Made by a program: the position numbers and the translations under genes. Shown in pieces: positions 25,188 through 34,350 of a stretch of DNA of 64,000 nucleotides. Under the pieces are notes generated by a model. The model was given only the letters and a program-made list of their open reading frames with translations, did not search any database and had not been told where the DNA came from. This DNA is from Pseudarthrobacter polychromogenes (GTDB lineage Bacteria; Actinomycetota; Actinomycetes; Actinomycetales; Micrococcaceae), in the NCBI RefSeq assembly GCF_014644495.1, contig NZ_BMKU01000002.1, positions 1 to 64,000 of the forward strand. The letters run 5' to 3'. Position 1 is the first letter of the stretch, and the number at the start of each line of letters is the position of its first letter.

Positions 25188-25733
25188 ATGGCTGTTCTGG
25201 TTGCGTATGCCAGCGCGATGGGTTCCACGCAGGAGATCGCCCAGCATATAGCGGACCGCATGGCGGCTTCGCTAGAAGGCGTAGAGTGCCGTTCCGTGGA
25301 CGGTGTGGAGTCGGTCTCCGGCTACGACGCTGTTGTGGTTGGCAGCGCCATACACAATCAGTCGTGGTTGCCCGCGGCCGATCAGTTCTTCGCCCGGCAT
25401 GCCTCTGAGCTCGCCAAGCGGCCCGTCTGGGCCTTCAACGTGGGGATGGCCGACGCCCTGCCGAAGCCGTTCCGCAAAAAGGGCGCGGCACTGCAACAGG
25501 CACGCCTGGCAGGAGTCCTGCCCCAGGACCTTGCGCTTCGCGGCCACAGAATGTTCTCCGGCGTCTACAAGGCAGACCAGATGTCGTCAGCGCTGCGCAC
25601 CCTGTTCCGGCTCACCGGCGGCCGCTTCGGGGACTTCCGGGACTGGACCGCCATCGACGCCTGGACCGACGAGATCGCGGCCCAGCTCGCCACACCAGCG
25701 TCGCCCACCTCCCCTGGCAGCGCGGCGGCATAA
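25188..25733 (+). CDS. Flavodoxin-domain protein (HemG-like)
   Basis: A 181-residue FMN-binding flavodoxin-like protein. It starts VLVAYASAMGSTQEIAQHIADRM, the phosphate-binding loop, followed by YDAVVVGSAIHNQSWLP, as in protoporphyrinogen oxidase HemG and other Flavodoxin_5 proteins. The ATG at 25188 has GGAGG 8 bp upstream; the frame open to 25125 is not used. Partner and electron route are unknown. Confidence 0.82.
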   Translation: MAVLVAYASAMGSTQEIAQHIADRMAASLEGVECRSVDGVESVSGYDAVVVGSAIHNQSWLPAADQFFARHASELAKRPVWAFNVGMADALPKPFRKKGAALQQARLAGVLPQDLALRGHRMFSGVYKADQMSSALRTLFRLTGGRFGDFRDWTAIDAWTDEIAAQLATPASPTSPGSAAA

Positions 25734-25760
25734 CGACGGCGGGCAGCGCACCGCCGTCGT
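25733..25760. terminator. Hairpin terminator between convergent genes
   Basis: ACGACGGCGG (25733-25742) pairs perfectly with CCGCCGTCGT (25751-25760) around an 8-nt loop, beginning at the last base of the flavodoxin stop codon. It separates this gene from the convergent SDR gene. Confidence 0.65.
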
Positions 25761-25802
25761 ACTTCTCCAGGAGGGGTTACGTGCGCGCTCGCCTGAAGAA
25801 GC

Positions 25803-26579
25803 CTAGGAAATCTGCAGTCCACCGTTGATGTCGTAGGTGGCCGCGGTGATGAAGCCGGCGTCCTCGCCCATGAGGAAGGCCATCAACGCCGCCATGTCGT
25901 TCACGGTTCCCACGCGGCCCACCAGGATGTCCTTGGACATCTCCTTCTTCCGCTCGTCCGTCAGCGTGCCGCCCATGATGTCCGTGTCCACGGGCCCCGG
26001 GGCGATGCAGTTGACGGTGATGCCGTGCTCGCCCATCTCGCGGGCCAGGGCGCGGGTGAAGCCGATGATCCCGGCCTTGGCGGAGCTGTACGCAACCTTG
26101 GAGTAGGTGCCGCCGCCGCGCTGGGCGGAGATGGAGGAGATGCTCACAACCCGGCCAAGCTTCCGGTCAATCATGCCGCCAAGGACGCGCTGGGTTACCA
26201 GGAAGGTCCCGGTCATGTTGATCGCGAAGACCCGCTCCCAGCCTTCCTTGGTTTCCTCCATGAAGGGCCGCGGGGAGCTGATGCCGGCGATGTTGGCCAG
26301 GGCCACGATGGGAGGCAGTTCCGCCTCCACCCGGCTGACGGCGGCATCGATGGACGCCTCGTCCGAGACATCCGTCTTCAGTCCCAGCGCCTGCACGCCG
26401 TGCTTGTCCCCGATCTCCTTGGCAGCCAGGGCGGCAGCCTCGCCGTCGATGTCCAGGATGGCGATGTTCCAGCCCTCGCGGGCCAGCCTGTCTGCAGTCG
26501 CGCGGCCAATGCCGCGCTCCGAGGCGGCGCCGGTCAGGACGGCCGTGCGTGCAGCGGGAAAAACGGTGGTTCCGGTCAT
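25803..26579 (-). CDS. SDR dehydrogenase beside a GntP-type permease
   Basis: A 258-residue classical short-chain dehydrogenase. The cofactor loop is TGAASERGIG, with Asp near the end of strand 2 (ILDID) suggesting NAD+. The catalytic set is Ser in SISSISAQ and Y-x-x-x-K in VAYSSAKAG; the PGPVDTDIM motif follows. It overlaps the GntR gene by 4 bp (ATGA) and lies beside a GntP-family permease, so it probably oxidises a sugar acid or polyol, for example as a gluconate 5-dehydrogenase-like enzyme. Confidence 0.85.
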   Translation of the reverse strand: MTGTTVFPAARTAVLTGAASERGIGRATADRLAREGWNIAILDIDGEAAALAAKEIGDKHGVQALGLKTDVSDEASIDAAVSRVEAELPPIVALANIAGISSPRPFMEETKEGWERVFAINMTGTFLVTQRVLGGMIDRKLGRVVSISSISAQRGGGTYSKVAYSSAKAGIIGFTRALAREMGEHGITVNCIAPGPVDTDIMGGTLTDERKKEMSKDILVGRVGTVNDMAALMAFLMGEDAGFITAATYDINGGLQIS

Positions 26580-27310
26580 GCTGGTTCAACTCCTGTGTTG
26601 GATTCCTTGGCTTTGATGAAGCGTGCGTAGTCGTCGTAGGTCTGGTTGATGTGCTCGTCCATGGCCTTGCGGGCTGTTTCCGCTTCTCCCGTGGCAATCG
26701 CCGCCAGGACCAGCCGGTGGTGCTCCAGCGCATGGCGCTGGACTTCGGGAAACGCAGAGGTTTCCCGGCGCGTGGTGTAGAGCAGGTGGCCCAGCTGGCC
26801 CAGCAGCGCCGGGAGGAACGGGTTCGCCGAAGCCCTGAACACCACGTTGTGGAAGGCAAGGTCCGCCAGGGTCACGGCGTCCAGGTCTGCGGCCTCATGC
26901 GCCGTTTCCAGGTCCGCAATCGCCTTCTCCATGGCGGCAAAATGCTCGGCCGTGGCGTGCCTGGCTGCGAGTTCGGCGGCCCCGGTTTCCATGATGCGGC
27001 GGACCTCGAGGAGCTTCAGCGCTGCCTCGTCAATCCCGGTGCCGCGGGCGGCTGCCCGGAGGATGGCCTCCAGCCCCGTCCATTCCTCGGGCGGATTCAC
27101 GTAGGTCCCCAGGCCGCGCCGGACCGTCACGATGTTCTGGGCCTGCAGGGTCTTCAGGGCCTCGCGGACCGTCAGCCGGCTCACATCGGCGGACTTGGCG
27201 AGCTCCGCCTCCGCCGGCAGCGACGACTGGGGCGGAAGGTCGCCGGAGAGCACGCGTTCCAGAAGCTCGGCGAAGACCGAGTCAGCAAGTGTCTGGCGGC
27301 TCACCGGCAT
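26576..27310 (-). CDS. FCD-type GntR regulator
   Basis: A 244-residue FadR-subfamily regulator: N-terminal winged helix (LPAEAELAKSADVSRLTVREALKTLQAQNIVTVRRGLGTYV) and C-terminal FCD helical bundle with metal-type ligands (DLAFHNVVFRAS, LGHLL...HHRLVLAAI). It is coupled to the SDR gene and divergent from the GntP permease, so it probably represses both until a sugar acid binds. Confidence 0.9.
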   Translation of the reverse strand: MPVSRQTLADSVFAELLERVLSGDLPPQSSLPAEAELAKSADVSRLTVREALKTLQAQNIVTVRRGLGTYVNPPEEWTGLEAILRAAARGTGIDEAALKLLEVRRIMETGAAELAARHATAEHFAAMEKAIADLETAHEAADLDAVTLADLAFHNVVFRASANPFLPALLGQLGHLLYTTRRETSAFPEVQRHALEHHRLVLAAIATGEAETARKAMDEHINQTYDDYARFIKAKESNTGVEPA

Positions 27311-27326
27311 CCCTCCTCCATTGGCT

Positions 27327-27344
27327 TGTCAGATGTCTTATGTC
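27327..27344. promoter_or_regulatory. TGTC triplicate in the GntR/permease promoter
   Basis: TGTC occurs at 27327, 27334 and 27341, an exact 7-bp period, in the 145-bp gap between the divergent GntR and permease genes. It is a candidate site for the FCD regulator; the pattern is short and could be chance. Confidence 0.3.
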
Positions 27345-27455
27345 CGGATAGTGTGGCACCCGTCACTCGACGGAGTCAATTCCAAAAGGCACTGGCGCCA
27401 TTCGAGGAGAGCCGGGCAGCGCGCCCGGGCTCTTGTCCCCAAGGAGTACATCAAC

Positions 27456-28949
27456 GTGGATATACAACTGCTACTTGCGCTGGTACTGGGCATCGCGACC
27501 ATCGTCGTGCTCGTACTGCGCACCCGGCTCGACGCGTTCGTCGCGCTGCTCATCGCCGCCCTCGTGACCGGCCTCGTGGCCGGCCAGAGCCCCCTCGACA
27601 TCGTCAAGGCCATCACCACCGGCTTCGGCAACACCCTTGCCTCGATCGGCATCGTGATCGGCCTGGGTGTGGCCATCGGCAAGATCCTCGAAGTCTCCGG
27701 CGCCGCCAACGCGCTGGCCCTGGCCTTCCTGCGGCTGTTCGGCAAGGGCCGGGAGCCCTGGGCCATGGGCACCGTGGGCGCCCTGGTGTCCATCCCGGTC
27801 TTCTGCGACTCCGGCTACGTGATCATGAACCCGCTGGCCCGTTCCATCGCGCGGGTCAAGCGCGCCGGCTACGTGACGCTGGCCCTGGCACTGGGCGTCG
27901 GCATGACCCTGACTCACCACCTGGTCCCGCCCACCCCCGGCCCCCTGGCCGTCACCGGCCTGCTGGGCGCGGACCTGGGAGCTGTCATCCTCACCGGCCT
28001 GGTGTTCACCGTCCTGCTCCTTCCCATTGCCGTGACCTACGCCAAGTGGATGGGACCCAAGCTCGAAAGTTCCGTCACCGAGGAGGTCCGCGAGGCCGTC
28101 TACGGCCGCGCCGCGCTGGTGGGTGCCGCTGAGGGATCCCACCACGGCAGCACCGGAACCATGACCGACGACGACGCCGCCGCCCCCGCGCAGGAGGACC
28201 TGCCGGACGATCCCGAGCTGGACCTGGGCACCCCGCCCGAGGGCGCCAAGCCGCACCGCGTGGGTGCGTTCCTCGCTTCCCTGCCCCTCCTGGTCCCGCT
28301 GCTGCTGATCGTGCTGAACACGGTCACCGGCGCCATCGACCAGAACGCCCAGGGCGTAGTGGGCGGCACGTACGAGCCGTCCGCCTGGGTTGTTCCCTTC
28401 GCCTTCATCGGCAACCCGGTGATCGCGCTGATCATCGGCGTCCTCCTCGCGGTCTACGTGCTGCTGCCGCGGTGGACTCCGCGCAGCCGGGTCCAGCACT
28501 GGTTTGCCGAGGCTGCCGCCTCCGCCGGGCTCATCCTGCTGATCACCGGTGCCGGCGGAGCGCTGGGACAGGTGCTCCGCAGCTCGGGCGTGGGTGACGC
28601 CCTGGCCGAGGCCATCGCCGCCACGGCCCTGCCCGCGTTCCTGGTGCCGTTCCTGGTGGCCACCCTGGTCCGGCTGGCCCAGGGCTCGGGCACGGTGGCA
28701 ATGATCACCGCCGCCTCCGTCACCGCCCCGCTGGTTGGCACGCTGGGCATCGACCCGCTGGTGGCGGCCATGGCCTGCACCGCCGGATCCATGATCCTGA
28801 GCTACTTCAACGATTCCTACTTCTGGGTGGTCACCCGGTTCACCGGGCTCGAAGGCACCGCAGCGCTCCGCGGCTGGTCCGGCATCACCACCGCCGTGTG
28901 GGCCGGTTCCATCCCGCTGCTGTTCATCCTGAACCTCATCCTGGGCTGA
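27456..28949 (+). CDS. GntP-family sugar-acid permease
   Basis: A 497-residue membrane symporter of the GntP family with about twelve hydrophobic segments (start MDIQLLLALVLGIATIVVLVLRTRLDAFVALLIAAL). Family marks include PVFCDSGYVIMNPL, HHLVPPTPGPLAVTG and RLAQGSGTVAMITAASVTAPL. A hydrophilic loop of about 55 residues (near 215-270) is acidic. The GTG at 27456 has AAGGAG 9 bp upstream. With the adjacent SDR it forms an uptake-oxidation pair for gluconate or a related acid; a second GntP lies at 59667. Confidence 0.88.
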   Translation: MDIQLLLALVLGIATIVVLVLRTRLDAFVALLIAALVTGLVAGQSPLDIVKAITTGFGNTLASIGIVIGLGVAIGKILEVSGAANALALAFLRLFGKGREPWAMGTVGALVSIPVFCDSGYVIMNPLARSIARVKRAGYVTLALALGVGMTLTHHLVPPTPGPLAVTGLLGADLGAVILTGLVFTVLLLPIAVTYAKWMGPKLESSVTEEVREAVYGRAALVGAAEGSHHGSTGTMTDDDAAAPAQEDLPDDPELDLGTPPEGAKPHRVGAFLASLPLLVPLLLIVLNTVTGAIDQNAQGVVGGTYEPSAWVVPFAFIGNPVIALIIGVLLAVYVLLPRWTPRSRVQHWFAEAAASAGLILLITGAGGALGQVLRSSGVGDALAEAIAATALPAFLVPFLVATLVRLAQGSGTVAMITAASVTAPLVGTLGIDPLVAAMACTAGSMILSYFNDSYFWVVTRFTGLEGTAALRGWSGITTAVWAGSIPLLFILNLILG

Positions 28950-28982
28950 GCCGCTCCACTGTAGGACACGCTGACCAAGCGC

Positions 28983-29027
28983 CGGAAGGGCCTGGGTCCG
29001 GTTTCAAACCGGGCCCAGGCCCTTCCG
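28983..29027 (+). terminator. Strong hairpin after the permease gene
   Basis: CGGAAGGGCCTGGG (28983-28996) pairs with CCCAGGCCCTTCCG (29014-29027) and, inside it, CCGGTTT (28998-29004) pairs with AAACCGG (29006-29012), a nearly unbroken stem of 21 pairs with one loop base and small bulges. Confidence 0.75.
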
Positions 29028-29114
29028 CGTTCGGGGGCCCTTGGACTCTGGCCGCACGGCGGGCAGGCGGGCACAGTGGAACCACATGCTGGCTGGCCAG
29101 GGAAAGAAGACACC

Positions 29115-29897
29115 ATGCCCCGCACATCTGTCCTCACCGGCGCTGCCTCGGGCATCGGGAAGGCAACCAAGGACCTGCTTGAGCAGCGGGGCGAACGGGT
29201 CATTGGGGTGGACATCCACGACGCCGAGGTGGTGGTGGACCTTTCCACCGCTGAAGGGCGCGCAGCCCTGGTCCAAGAGGCAGGCAGGCTCAGCGGCGGA
29301 TCCATCGATGCCATCTACGCCGTCGCCGGCCTGGCCGTCCCGGCGCCCGCCACCGTGGCCGTGAACTACTTCGGCACGGTGGCCACCCTTGAAGGCCTCC
29401 GCCCCCTTCTGGCGGGATCGGAGGCTCCACGGGCCGTCCTCGTTTCTTCGATGGCCGCCCTCCTGCCCAGCGACGGTGAGCTCGTTGCTCTGCTGACGGC
29501 GGGGGATGAGCCCGCTGCCATGGCACGCGCTGAGGTCCTGGCCAGGGATCCGGCGAGTACGGGACAGCTGATCTACGCGTCGGCCAAGCTGGCGCTCTCC
29601 CGGTGGGTCCGCCGCGAGGCCGCCACGCCGGCGTGGGCCGGGGCCGGCATCCCGCTCAATGCCGCGGCGCCCGGCATCATCGCCACCCCGATGACAGCCG
29701 ACCTCATCGCCACCCCGGCACGGCGGGAGCAGCTGCTTAATGTGGTCCCGATGCCGCTGAACGGGATCGCCGAGCCCACCGTCGTTGCCCGCCTGCTGGC
29801 GTGGCTCAACAGCGAGGAGAACACACACCTGTGCGGACAGGTCATCTATGTTGACGGCGGCAGCGACGCCGTCCTGCGGGGCGACTCCGTCTGGTGA
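29115..29897 (+). CDS. SDR oxidoreductase, 3-alpha-hydroxysteroid dehydrogenase-like
   Basis: A 260-residue short-chain dehydrogenase. Cofactor loop TGAASGIG, Asp in strand 2 (VIGVDIHDAE) favouring NAD+, catalytic Ser in LVSSMAALLP, Tyr-x-x-x-Lys in YASAKLA. The shortened central part and the AGLAVPAPATVAVNYFGTV region resemble the HsdA-type 3-alpha-hydroxysteroid dehydrogenase/carbonyl reductases. The actual substrate is open. The ATG at 29115 gives the normal N-terminus; 29076 is a weaker upstream choice. Confidence 0.82.
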   Translation: MPRTSVLTGAASGIGKATKDLLEQRGERVIGVDIHDAEVVVDLSTAEGRAALVQEAGRLSGGSIDAIYAVAGLAVPAPATVAVNYFGTVATLEGLRPLLAGSEAPRAVLVSSMAALLPSDGELVALLTAGDEPAAMARAEVLARDPASTGQLIYASAKLALSRWVRREAATPAWAGAGIPLNAAAPGIIATPMTADLIATPARREQLLNVVPMPLNGIAEPTVVARLLAWLNSEENTHLCGQVIYVDGGSDAVLRGDSVW

Positions 29898-30045
29898 CCA
29901 GGTGCCCGGCCACGCGAGGCTCTGTACGCGTTTGCGTAACTCTTGACTGCGCGGGTACACGGAACCCGCGCCAACGCTTGGGCCCGCAGCAGCAGCGGAC
30001 CCAAAAGTTTCGCATTTCGGTAACGCCAGCACCCCAAGGAGCATC

Positions 30046-30750
30046 ATGACCAGGCCCAGGCTTTCGGCATTCAGCGTTCTCACCTTCAGCGCCCTGGTCA
30101 TCCTCACAGGCTGCTTCGGCCCGCCGGCCCCGGCGCCCACGGGTACCTCCACCGCAACAACAACGACGGCGGCACCCACCACCAGCCCAGCCGCACCAAC
30201 GACGGCGAGCCCCACCGCGGCGACCAGCCCGCCGGCGGCCCCGCCCTCCACAGCCGCCGCCCCGCCGTCGTCCGCCCCCACAAGCCCGCCGCCCACAAGC
30301 CCGCCGCCCACCGAGGAACCTGCCCCGGGAGGGCTTCCGGAACAGGTGGCCCCGCTGACCATCTATTACGTTGCCGTGGACGACAACGGCGTCTCCGGTC
30401 CCTTGATCGGCTGCGGCGACAGCCTCGTGGCCACCACCACGGCGCCGGTCCGCTTCACGGACCAGGTGCGTCCCAGCGTCGAGGCCCTGCTTTCGAACAA
30501 GAGCCGCGACGTCGGCCTCTCGGGGCTTGTGAATGTCCTGTACCAGTCCAGCCTTACCTACGCCGGCGGGGAGCTGGCCGGCAGCACCATCACCATTTAC
30601 CTCACCGGGCAGTTCATGCTGGGCGGCGTGTGCGACATTCCCCGTGCGAAGGCGCAGCTGGAGTACACGGCCATGGCCGCGGCCGGGGCCACGAGCGCCC
30701 AGGTGTTCGTCAACGGCCGCCCCATCGACGAGGTACTGAGCCTCAAGTAA
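30046..30750 (+). CDS. Lipoprotein with GerMN-like domain
   Basis: A 234-residue exported protein. The signal peptide ends LTGC (Cys near residue 24). Residues about 30-95 are a Thr/Pro/Ala/Ser-rich linker. The C-terminal domain (LTIYYVAVDD ... VRPSVEALLS ... LTYAGGELAGSTITIYLTG ... AQLEYTAMAAAGATSAQVFVNGRPI) follows the plan of the GerMN domain, known from spore germination protein GerM and from non-spore lipoproteins. A cell-surface structural or assembly role is likely; it is not evidence of sporulation. Confidence 0.7.
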   Translation: MTRPRLSAFSVLTFSALVILTGCFGPPAPAPTGTSTATTTTAAPTTSPAAPTTASPTAATSPPAAPPSTAAAPPSSAPTSPPPTSPPPTEEPAPGGLPEQVAPLTIYYVAVDDNGVSGPLIGCGDSLVATTTAPVRFTDQVRPSVEALLSNKSRDVGLSGLVNVLYQSSLTYAGGELAGSTITIYLTGQFMLGGVCDIPRAKAQLEYTAMAAAGATSAQVFVNGRPIDEVLSLK

Positions 30751-30826
30751 TGCCCGCAGAGGGCGCAGGGCGGTGACGCTCACCGGGCAGCCGGCGCAGA
30801 AGCCTTCACGCTGACTGCACACAGGC

Positions 30827-30862
30827 GGCGGGGCGGCCAGCAGAAATGCCGGCCGCCCCGCC
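30827..30862. terminator. GAAA-loop hairpin, copy 1 of a dispersed element
   Basis: GGCGGGGCGGCC (30827-30838) pairs perfectly with GGCCGCCCCGCC (30851-30862); inside it GCA-GAAA-TGC forms a tetraloop hairpin of the GNRA class. It lies between the convergent lipoprotein and phoD genes. A near-identical copy is at 61105-61140. Confidence 0.75.
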
Positions 30863-30883
30863 GTCGTACGTCCTTCTCAGAGG

Positions 30884-32473
30884 CTACCCCCGCGCCTGCA
30901 GCCCCGGAACCCCGTCCTGGATGGCAAAGGACGCCTTCGTCGAAACCGGTGCGCCCGGCGTCGTGACGTAGTCCAGCGTGCGGAAGTCCGCCGTCATCGA
31001 GTCGCGGGTGATGCGCGTGTTCACGTAGCCGCGGTTGTCATTGAAGAACTTCAGGTGCGGGTTCCACGCCATGACCGGATCGGCTGTGGAGCCGGTGCCG
31101 TTGCCGGTGGAGGTGATGGACGTGCACACCAGTTCTGAACCCACCACGGGCGAGGCCGGATCCTTGTAGTCCACCTTGAGGTCATTGGCCCAGTTGCGGT
31201 GCACATCGCCGGTGAGTACGACGGCGTTGCGCACCTTCGCGTCCAGCCAGCCCTGGGTGATGCGGCGGCGGGAGGCGGCGTACCCGTCCCAGCCGTCCAT
31301 GGAGACGTCGTCAATCTCCAGCGCCTGCGCGCGGTCACGCTCGGCGAAGAACACCTGCTGGCCCAGGATGTCCCAGCGCTGGGTGGAGTTCCGGAACCCG
31401 TCCAGCAGCCACTTCTCCTGCTCCGCGCCGGTGATGGTCCGGTTCTCCGCGAGCCGTTCGGCCACGTTCTTCTTCCAGCCGTCACCGGCCAGCTGGTCGT
31501 CGCGGTACTGCCGGGTGTCCATCATGTGGAAGTTGGCCAGCTGGCCCCACTGGATGGTGCGGTAGATCTTCATGTCGAACCCGGCCGGCACGGAGGACCT
31601 CCGCAGCGGCATGTTCTCGTAGTACGCCTGGAACGCGGCGGCGCGGCGCTGGCGGAACCGCTCAGTGGTGTCGTTGAGCTGGCCGGCGTCCCTGTTCTCC
31701 GGAATTTCGTCCGCCCAGTTGTTGTCCACCTCGTGGTCATCCCACACCACAAGCCAAGGTGCCACCGCGTGCGCGGCCTGCAGGTCGGCGTCGGACTTGT
31801 ACTGCGCGTGCCGCTGCCGGTAGCCCTGCAGCGTGGTGGTCTCCGGGCCCTGGTGGTCGCGCGGGTTGCCGCCGCCGATCACGTAGCTGTCCTTCTTGTA
31901 CTCGTAGAGGTAGTCGCCCAGGTGCAGCACCAGGTCCGGCTGGTCCTCGGCCAGGCGCGTGTAGGCGGTGAAGTAGCCGTGCTCATACTGCGAACAGCTG
32001 GCGAACGCCATGGCCAGCGCGGCCGGCGTCTCGTGCGGCGCGGGGCTGGTGAGCGTGCGGCCCACCTGGCTGAGGTGGCGTCCGCTGCGGAAGCGGTAGA
32101 AGTACTCGCGGCCGGGCTTGAGGCCCTGGAGCTCCACGTGGACGGAATGGGCGGTTTCAATCCGGGCGTGCTCGACGCCGCGGGCTACTACGGCGCGCAT
32201 GCCCGCGTCCTCAGCCACTTCCCAGGCCACGGGGACCTGGCGTGCGGGCATGCCGCCGAGGCCGTCCTCGGCCAGCGGGTCCAGTGCGAGGCGCGTCCAG
32301 ATCACGAAGCCGTCCGGCCACGGCTCGCCCGACGCTATGCCGAGCATGAAGGGATCGGTGCGGAGGCCGGCGTCGTCCGCTGTGGAAACGGCGACGGCGG
32401 CACCTGGCAGGGCGGCGACGAGTCCGGCACCCAGGCCGGCGGAAATCAGGGATCTGCGGGAGATGTTGTCCAT
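30884..32473 (-). CDS. phoD: Alkaline phosphatase D (PhoD)
   Basis: A 529-residue secreted phosphodiesterase/phosphomonoesterase. The Tat signal is SRRSLISAG near residues 5-13. A fibronectin-like N-terminal domain (PFMLGIASGEPWPDGFVIWTRL) leads to the metal core: FASCSQYEHG, LVLHLGDYLYEY, VVWDDHEVDNNW and LTGDVHRNW, the Fe/Ca ligands of PhoD. It should release phosphate from phosphodiesters or teichoic acid outside the cell. It is expected to respond to phosphate starvation, but I see no clear Pho box in the 162-bp gap 32474-32635. Confidence 0.95.
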   Translation of the reverse strand: MDNISRRSLISAGLGAGLVAALPGAAVAVSTADDAGLRTDPFMLGIASGEPWPDGFVIWTRLALDPLAEDGLGGMPARQVPVAWEVAEDAGMRAVVARGVEHARIETAHSVHVELQGLKPGREYFYRFRSGRHLSQVGRTLTSPAPHETPAALAMAFASCSQYEHGYFTAYTRLAEDQPDLVLHLGDYLYEYKKDSYVIGGGNPRDHQGPETTTLQGYRQRHAQYKSDADLQAAHAVAPWLVVWDDHEVDNNWADEIPENRDAGQLNDTTERFRQRRAAAFQAYYENMPLRRSSVPAGFDMKIYRTIQWGQLANFHMMDTRQYRDDQLAGDGWKKNVAERLAENRTITGAEQEKWLLDGFRNSTQRWDILGQQVFFAERDRAQALEIDDVSMDGWDGYAASRRRITQGWLDAKVRNAVVLTGDVHRNWANDLKVDYKDPASPVVGSELVCTSITSTGNGTGSTADPVMAWNPHLKFFNDNRGYVNTRITRDSMTADFRTLDYVTTPGAPVSTKASFAIQDGVPGLQARG

Positions 32474-32635
32474 GCGTTCGAACCTAGGGACGGCGGTTGG
32501 ACAGGTCCTGAGGGGAATATGAATCAGCGGTTAACTGCGTGGCAAGAGATGTTATTTGTCCGGAATCACTCGGCTTAGTCCACCTCTCCACGAAGGGCCC
32601 TATCCAGCCAGGGCTGCGAGGAGCAAACTGACGGG

Positions 32636-33869
32636 ATGAAAAGACTCCTGACGGCAGGTTTCGCAGCGGCCGCGATGGTGCTGGGCGGAATCACCCTGGC
32701 AGCCCCCGGCACCGCAGCCGAACCGTCCCACATCGCCGGGCAGATCATGGTCAAGTTCCGGGACCACGCCGCGGCGGCCGCCGTTCTGCGGGGGTACGGA
32801 CTTAGTAACGGACCTGAAATCGGCGGCACCGGCGCCCGCCTGATCAAGGTCCCTGCGGGCAAGGAACTCCAGCTCATCGAAGCGCTGGACCGCAACCCTG
32901 CCGTCGACTACGCCGAGGCAGACGAGATTGTTACGGCCGCGTCAAACGACCAGTACTTCAGCCGCCAGTACGCCCTCAACAACACAGGCCAGTCGTTCAC
33001 AAACACCGCCGGCACACTGACTATCAGCGCGGGCAAGGCAGACGCTGACGTGGACGCCGTCGAAGCGTGGGGCGTCACCAAGGGCGCCGGCGTCAGGGTT
33101 GCCGTCCTCGACTCGGGAGTCGCCAGCGACAACCCGGACATCGCACCGAAGGTTTTGGCACGGGCCAACTTCAGCGGTGCCAGCACCGGCGAGGACAACT
33201 ACGGCCACGGCACGCACGTGTCCGGAACTGTTGCCGCCACCGCCGGCAACACCATTGGCGTTGCCGGGGTGTGCCCGGGGTGCAGCATCCTGGACGGCAA
33301 AGTCCTCAATGACAGCGGCGTCGGAGCTCAGGCCTCGCGAACGAATCAACTGGTCCGTCAATAACGGGGCGAAAGTGATCAACATGAGCCTTGGGGTGCG
33401 GGCATCACGCACTCTCGAAACAGCCGTCAACAACGCGTGGAACAAGGGCGCCGTGCTGGTGGCCGCTGCCGGGAACGGCGGGAACCAGACCAAGATCTAT
33501 CCGGCCGGGTATCCCAACGTCATGGCCGTCGCCGCCACGGACAACTTCGACGCCAAGGCATCCTTCTCCACCTACGGGGCAAGCTGGGTGGACATCGCCG
33601 CCCCCGGCGTCAACGTCTACTCCACCTTCCCGAACCACAAGTTCTACCTGGGAACACAGAACAACCGCTCGCTGGGCTACGACGTGGGCAACGGCACCTC
33701 GATGTCCTCCCCGATTGTGGCTGCCACCGCCGCGCTCGCCTGGAGCGTCAACCCCGGAGCTGACAACAAGGCCATCCGGGAGAAGGTCCAATCAAGCGCC
33801 GACAAGATCTCCGGCACCGGCACCTACTGGGCCAACGGCCGCGTGAACGCGAACAACGCAGTCCGGTAA
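32636..33869 (+). pseudogene. Subtilisin-like serine protease gene with a +1 frameshift
   Basis: A secreted S8 protease of thermitase type: signal peptide, inhibitor_I9-like propeptide (IMVKFRDHAAAAAVLRGYG), catalytic Asp159 (VAVLDSGV) and His191 (YGHGTHVSG) in the first frame, then the Ser block NGTSMSSP in the next frame. The first frame ends at a stop at 33362-33364; the second runs to 33869. Removing one C near 33338 (GCC TCG C GAA CGA) restores A-S-E-R-I-N-W-S-V-N-N-G and a whole protein of about 410 residues. Either a very recent mutation or a sequencing error. Confidence 0.88.
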
Positions 33870-33889
33870 GTGCGCCCGCAGGGTGAAAC

Positions 33890-34309
33890 CTAGGACCCAG
33901 TTGCCCGTCCGCGGCGGAGGTTTTTCAGGTGGAGGTAGGCCATCAGCACCAACAGGGGAGTGTGGATGGCCGGCAAGTTGTGGGCGAACCACCGGGGCAG
34001 GTAGATGTCCGTGACCGAGCCGGACTCGGCGCCGTACCGCTTGGCCAGGCCAGTGAGGGGGCAGCGGAACCCGTTTCCGGCGAACACCAGGGTCTCGGCG
34101 GTGACCACTGCAGCGGCTACGCCCGCACGCTTGTCGGTGCGCCCGGCCAGGCCGGTGATGAGCAGATAAACAACGCACGACTCAATCGACAGCCACGCCA
34201 GGGTATGGACTGCCTTGATGGCGACGACGGCAGCATGGTTGGTCTTTGTCCCATTGCCGGCAGCGTCACATTGCCGCAGCCGGAGGCTCCGCCGGGGTGT
34301 CCTGCTCAC
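33890..34309 (-). CDS. Small polytopic membrane protein
   Basis: A 139-residue protein of unknown function with three hydrophobic segments (near residues 28-52, 62-77 and 108-128) and a conserved-looking loop FAGNGFRCPLTGLAKRYGAESGSVTDIYLP that holds the only mid-chain cysteine. Convergent with the protease gene with 20 bp between. Confidence 0.65.
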   Translation of the reverse strand: MSRTPRRSLRLRQCDAAGNGTKTNHAAVVAIKAVHTLAWLSIESCVVYLLITGLAGRTDKRAGVAAAVVTAETLVFAGNGFRCPLTGLAKRYGAESGSVTDIYLPRWFAHNLPAIHTPLLVLMAYLHLKNLRRGRATGS

Positions 34310-34350
34310 CCCTGCAACTTCCCACGTGATCCCTCGGGTGCGGAAGTGCC

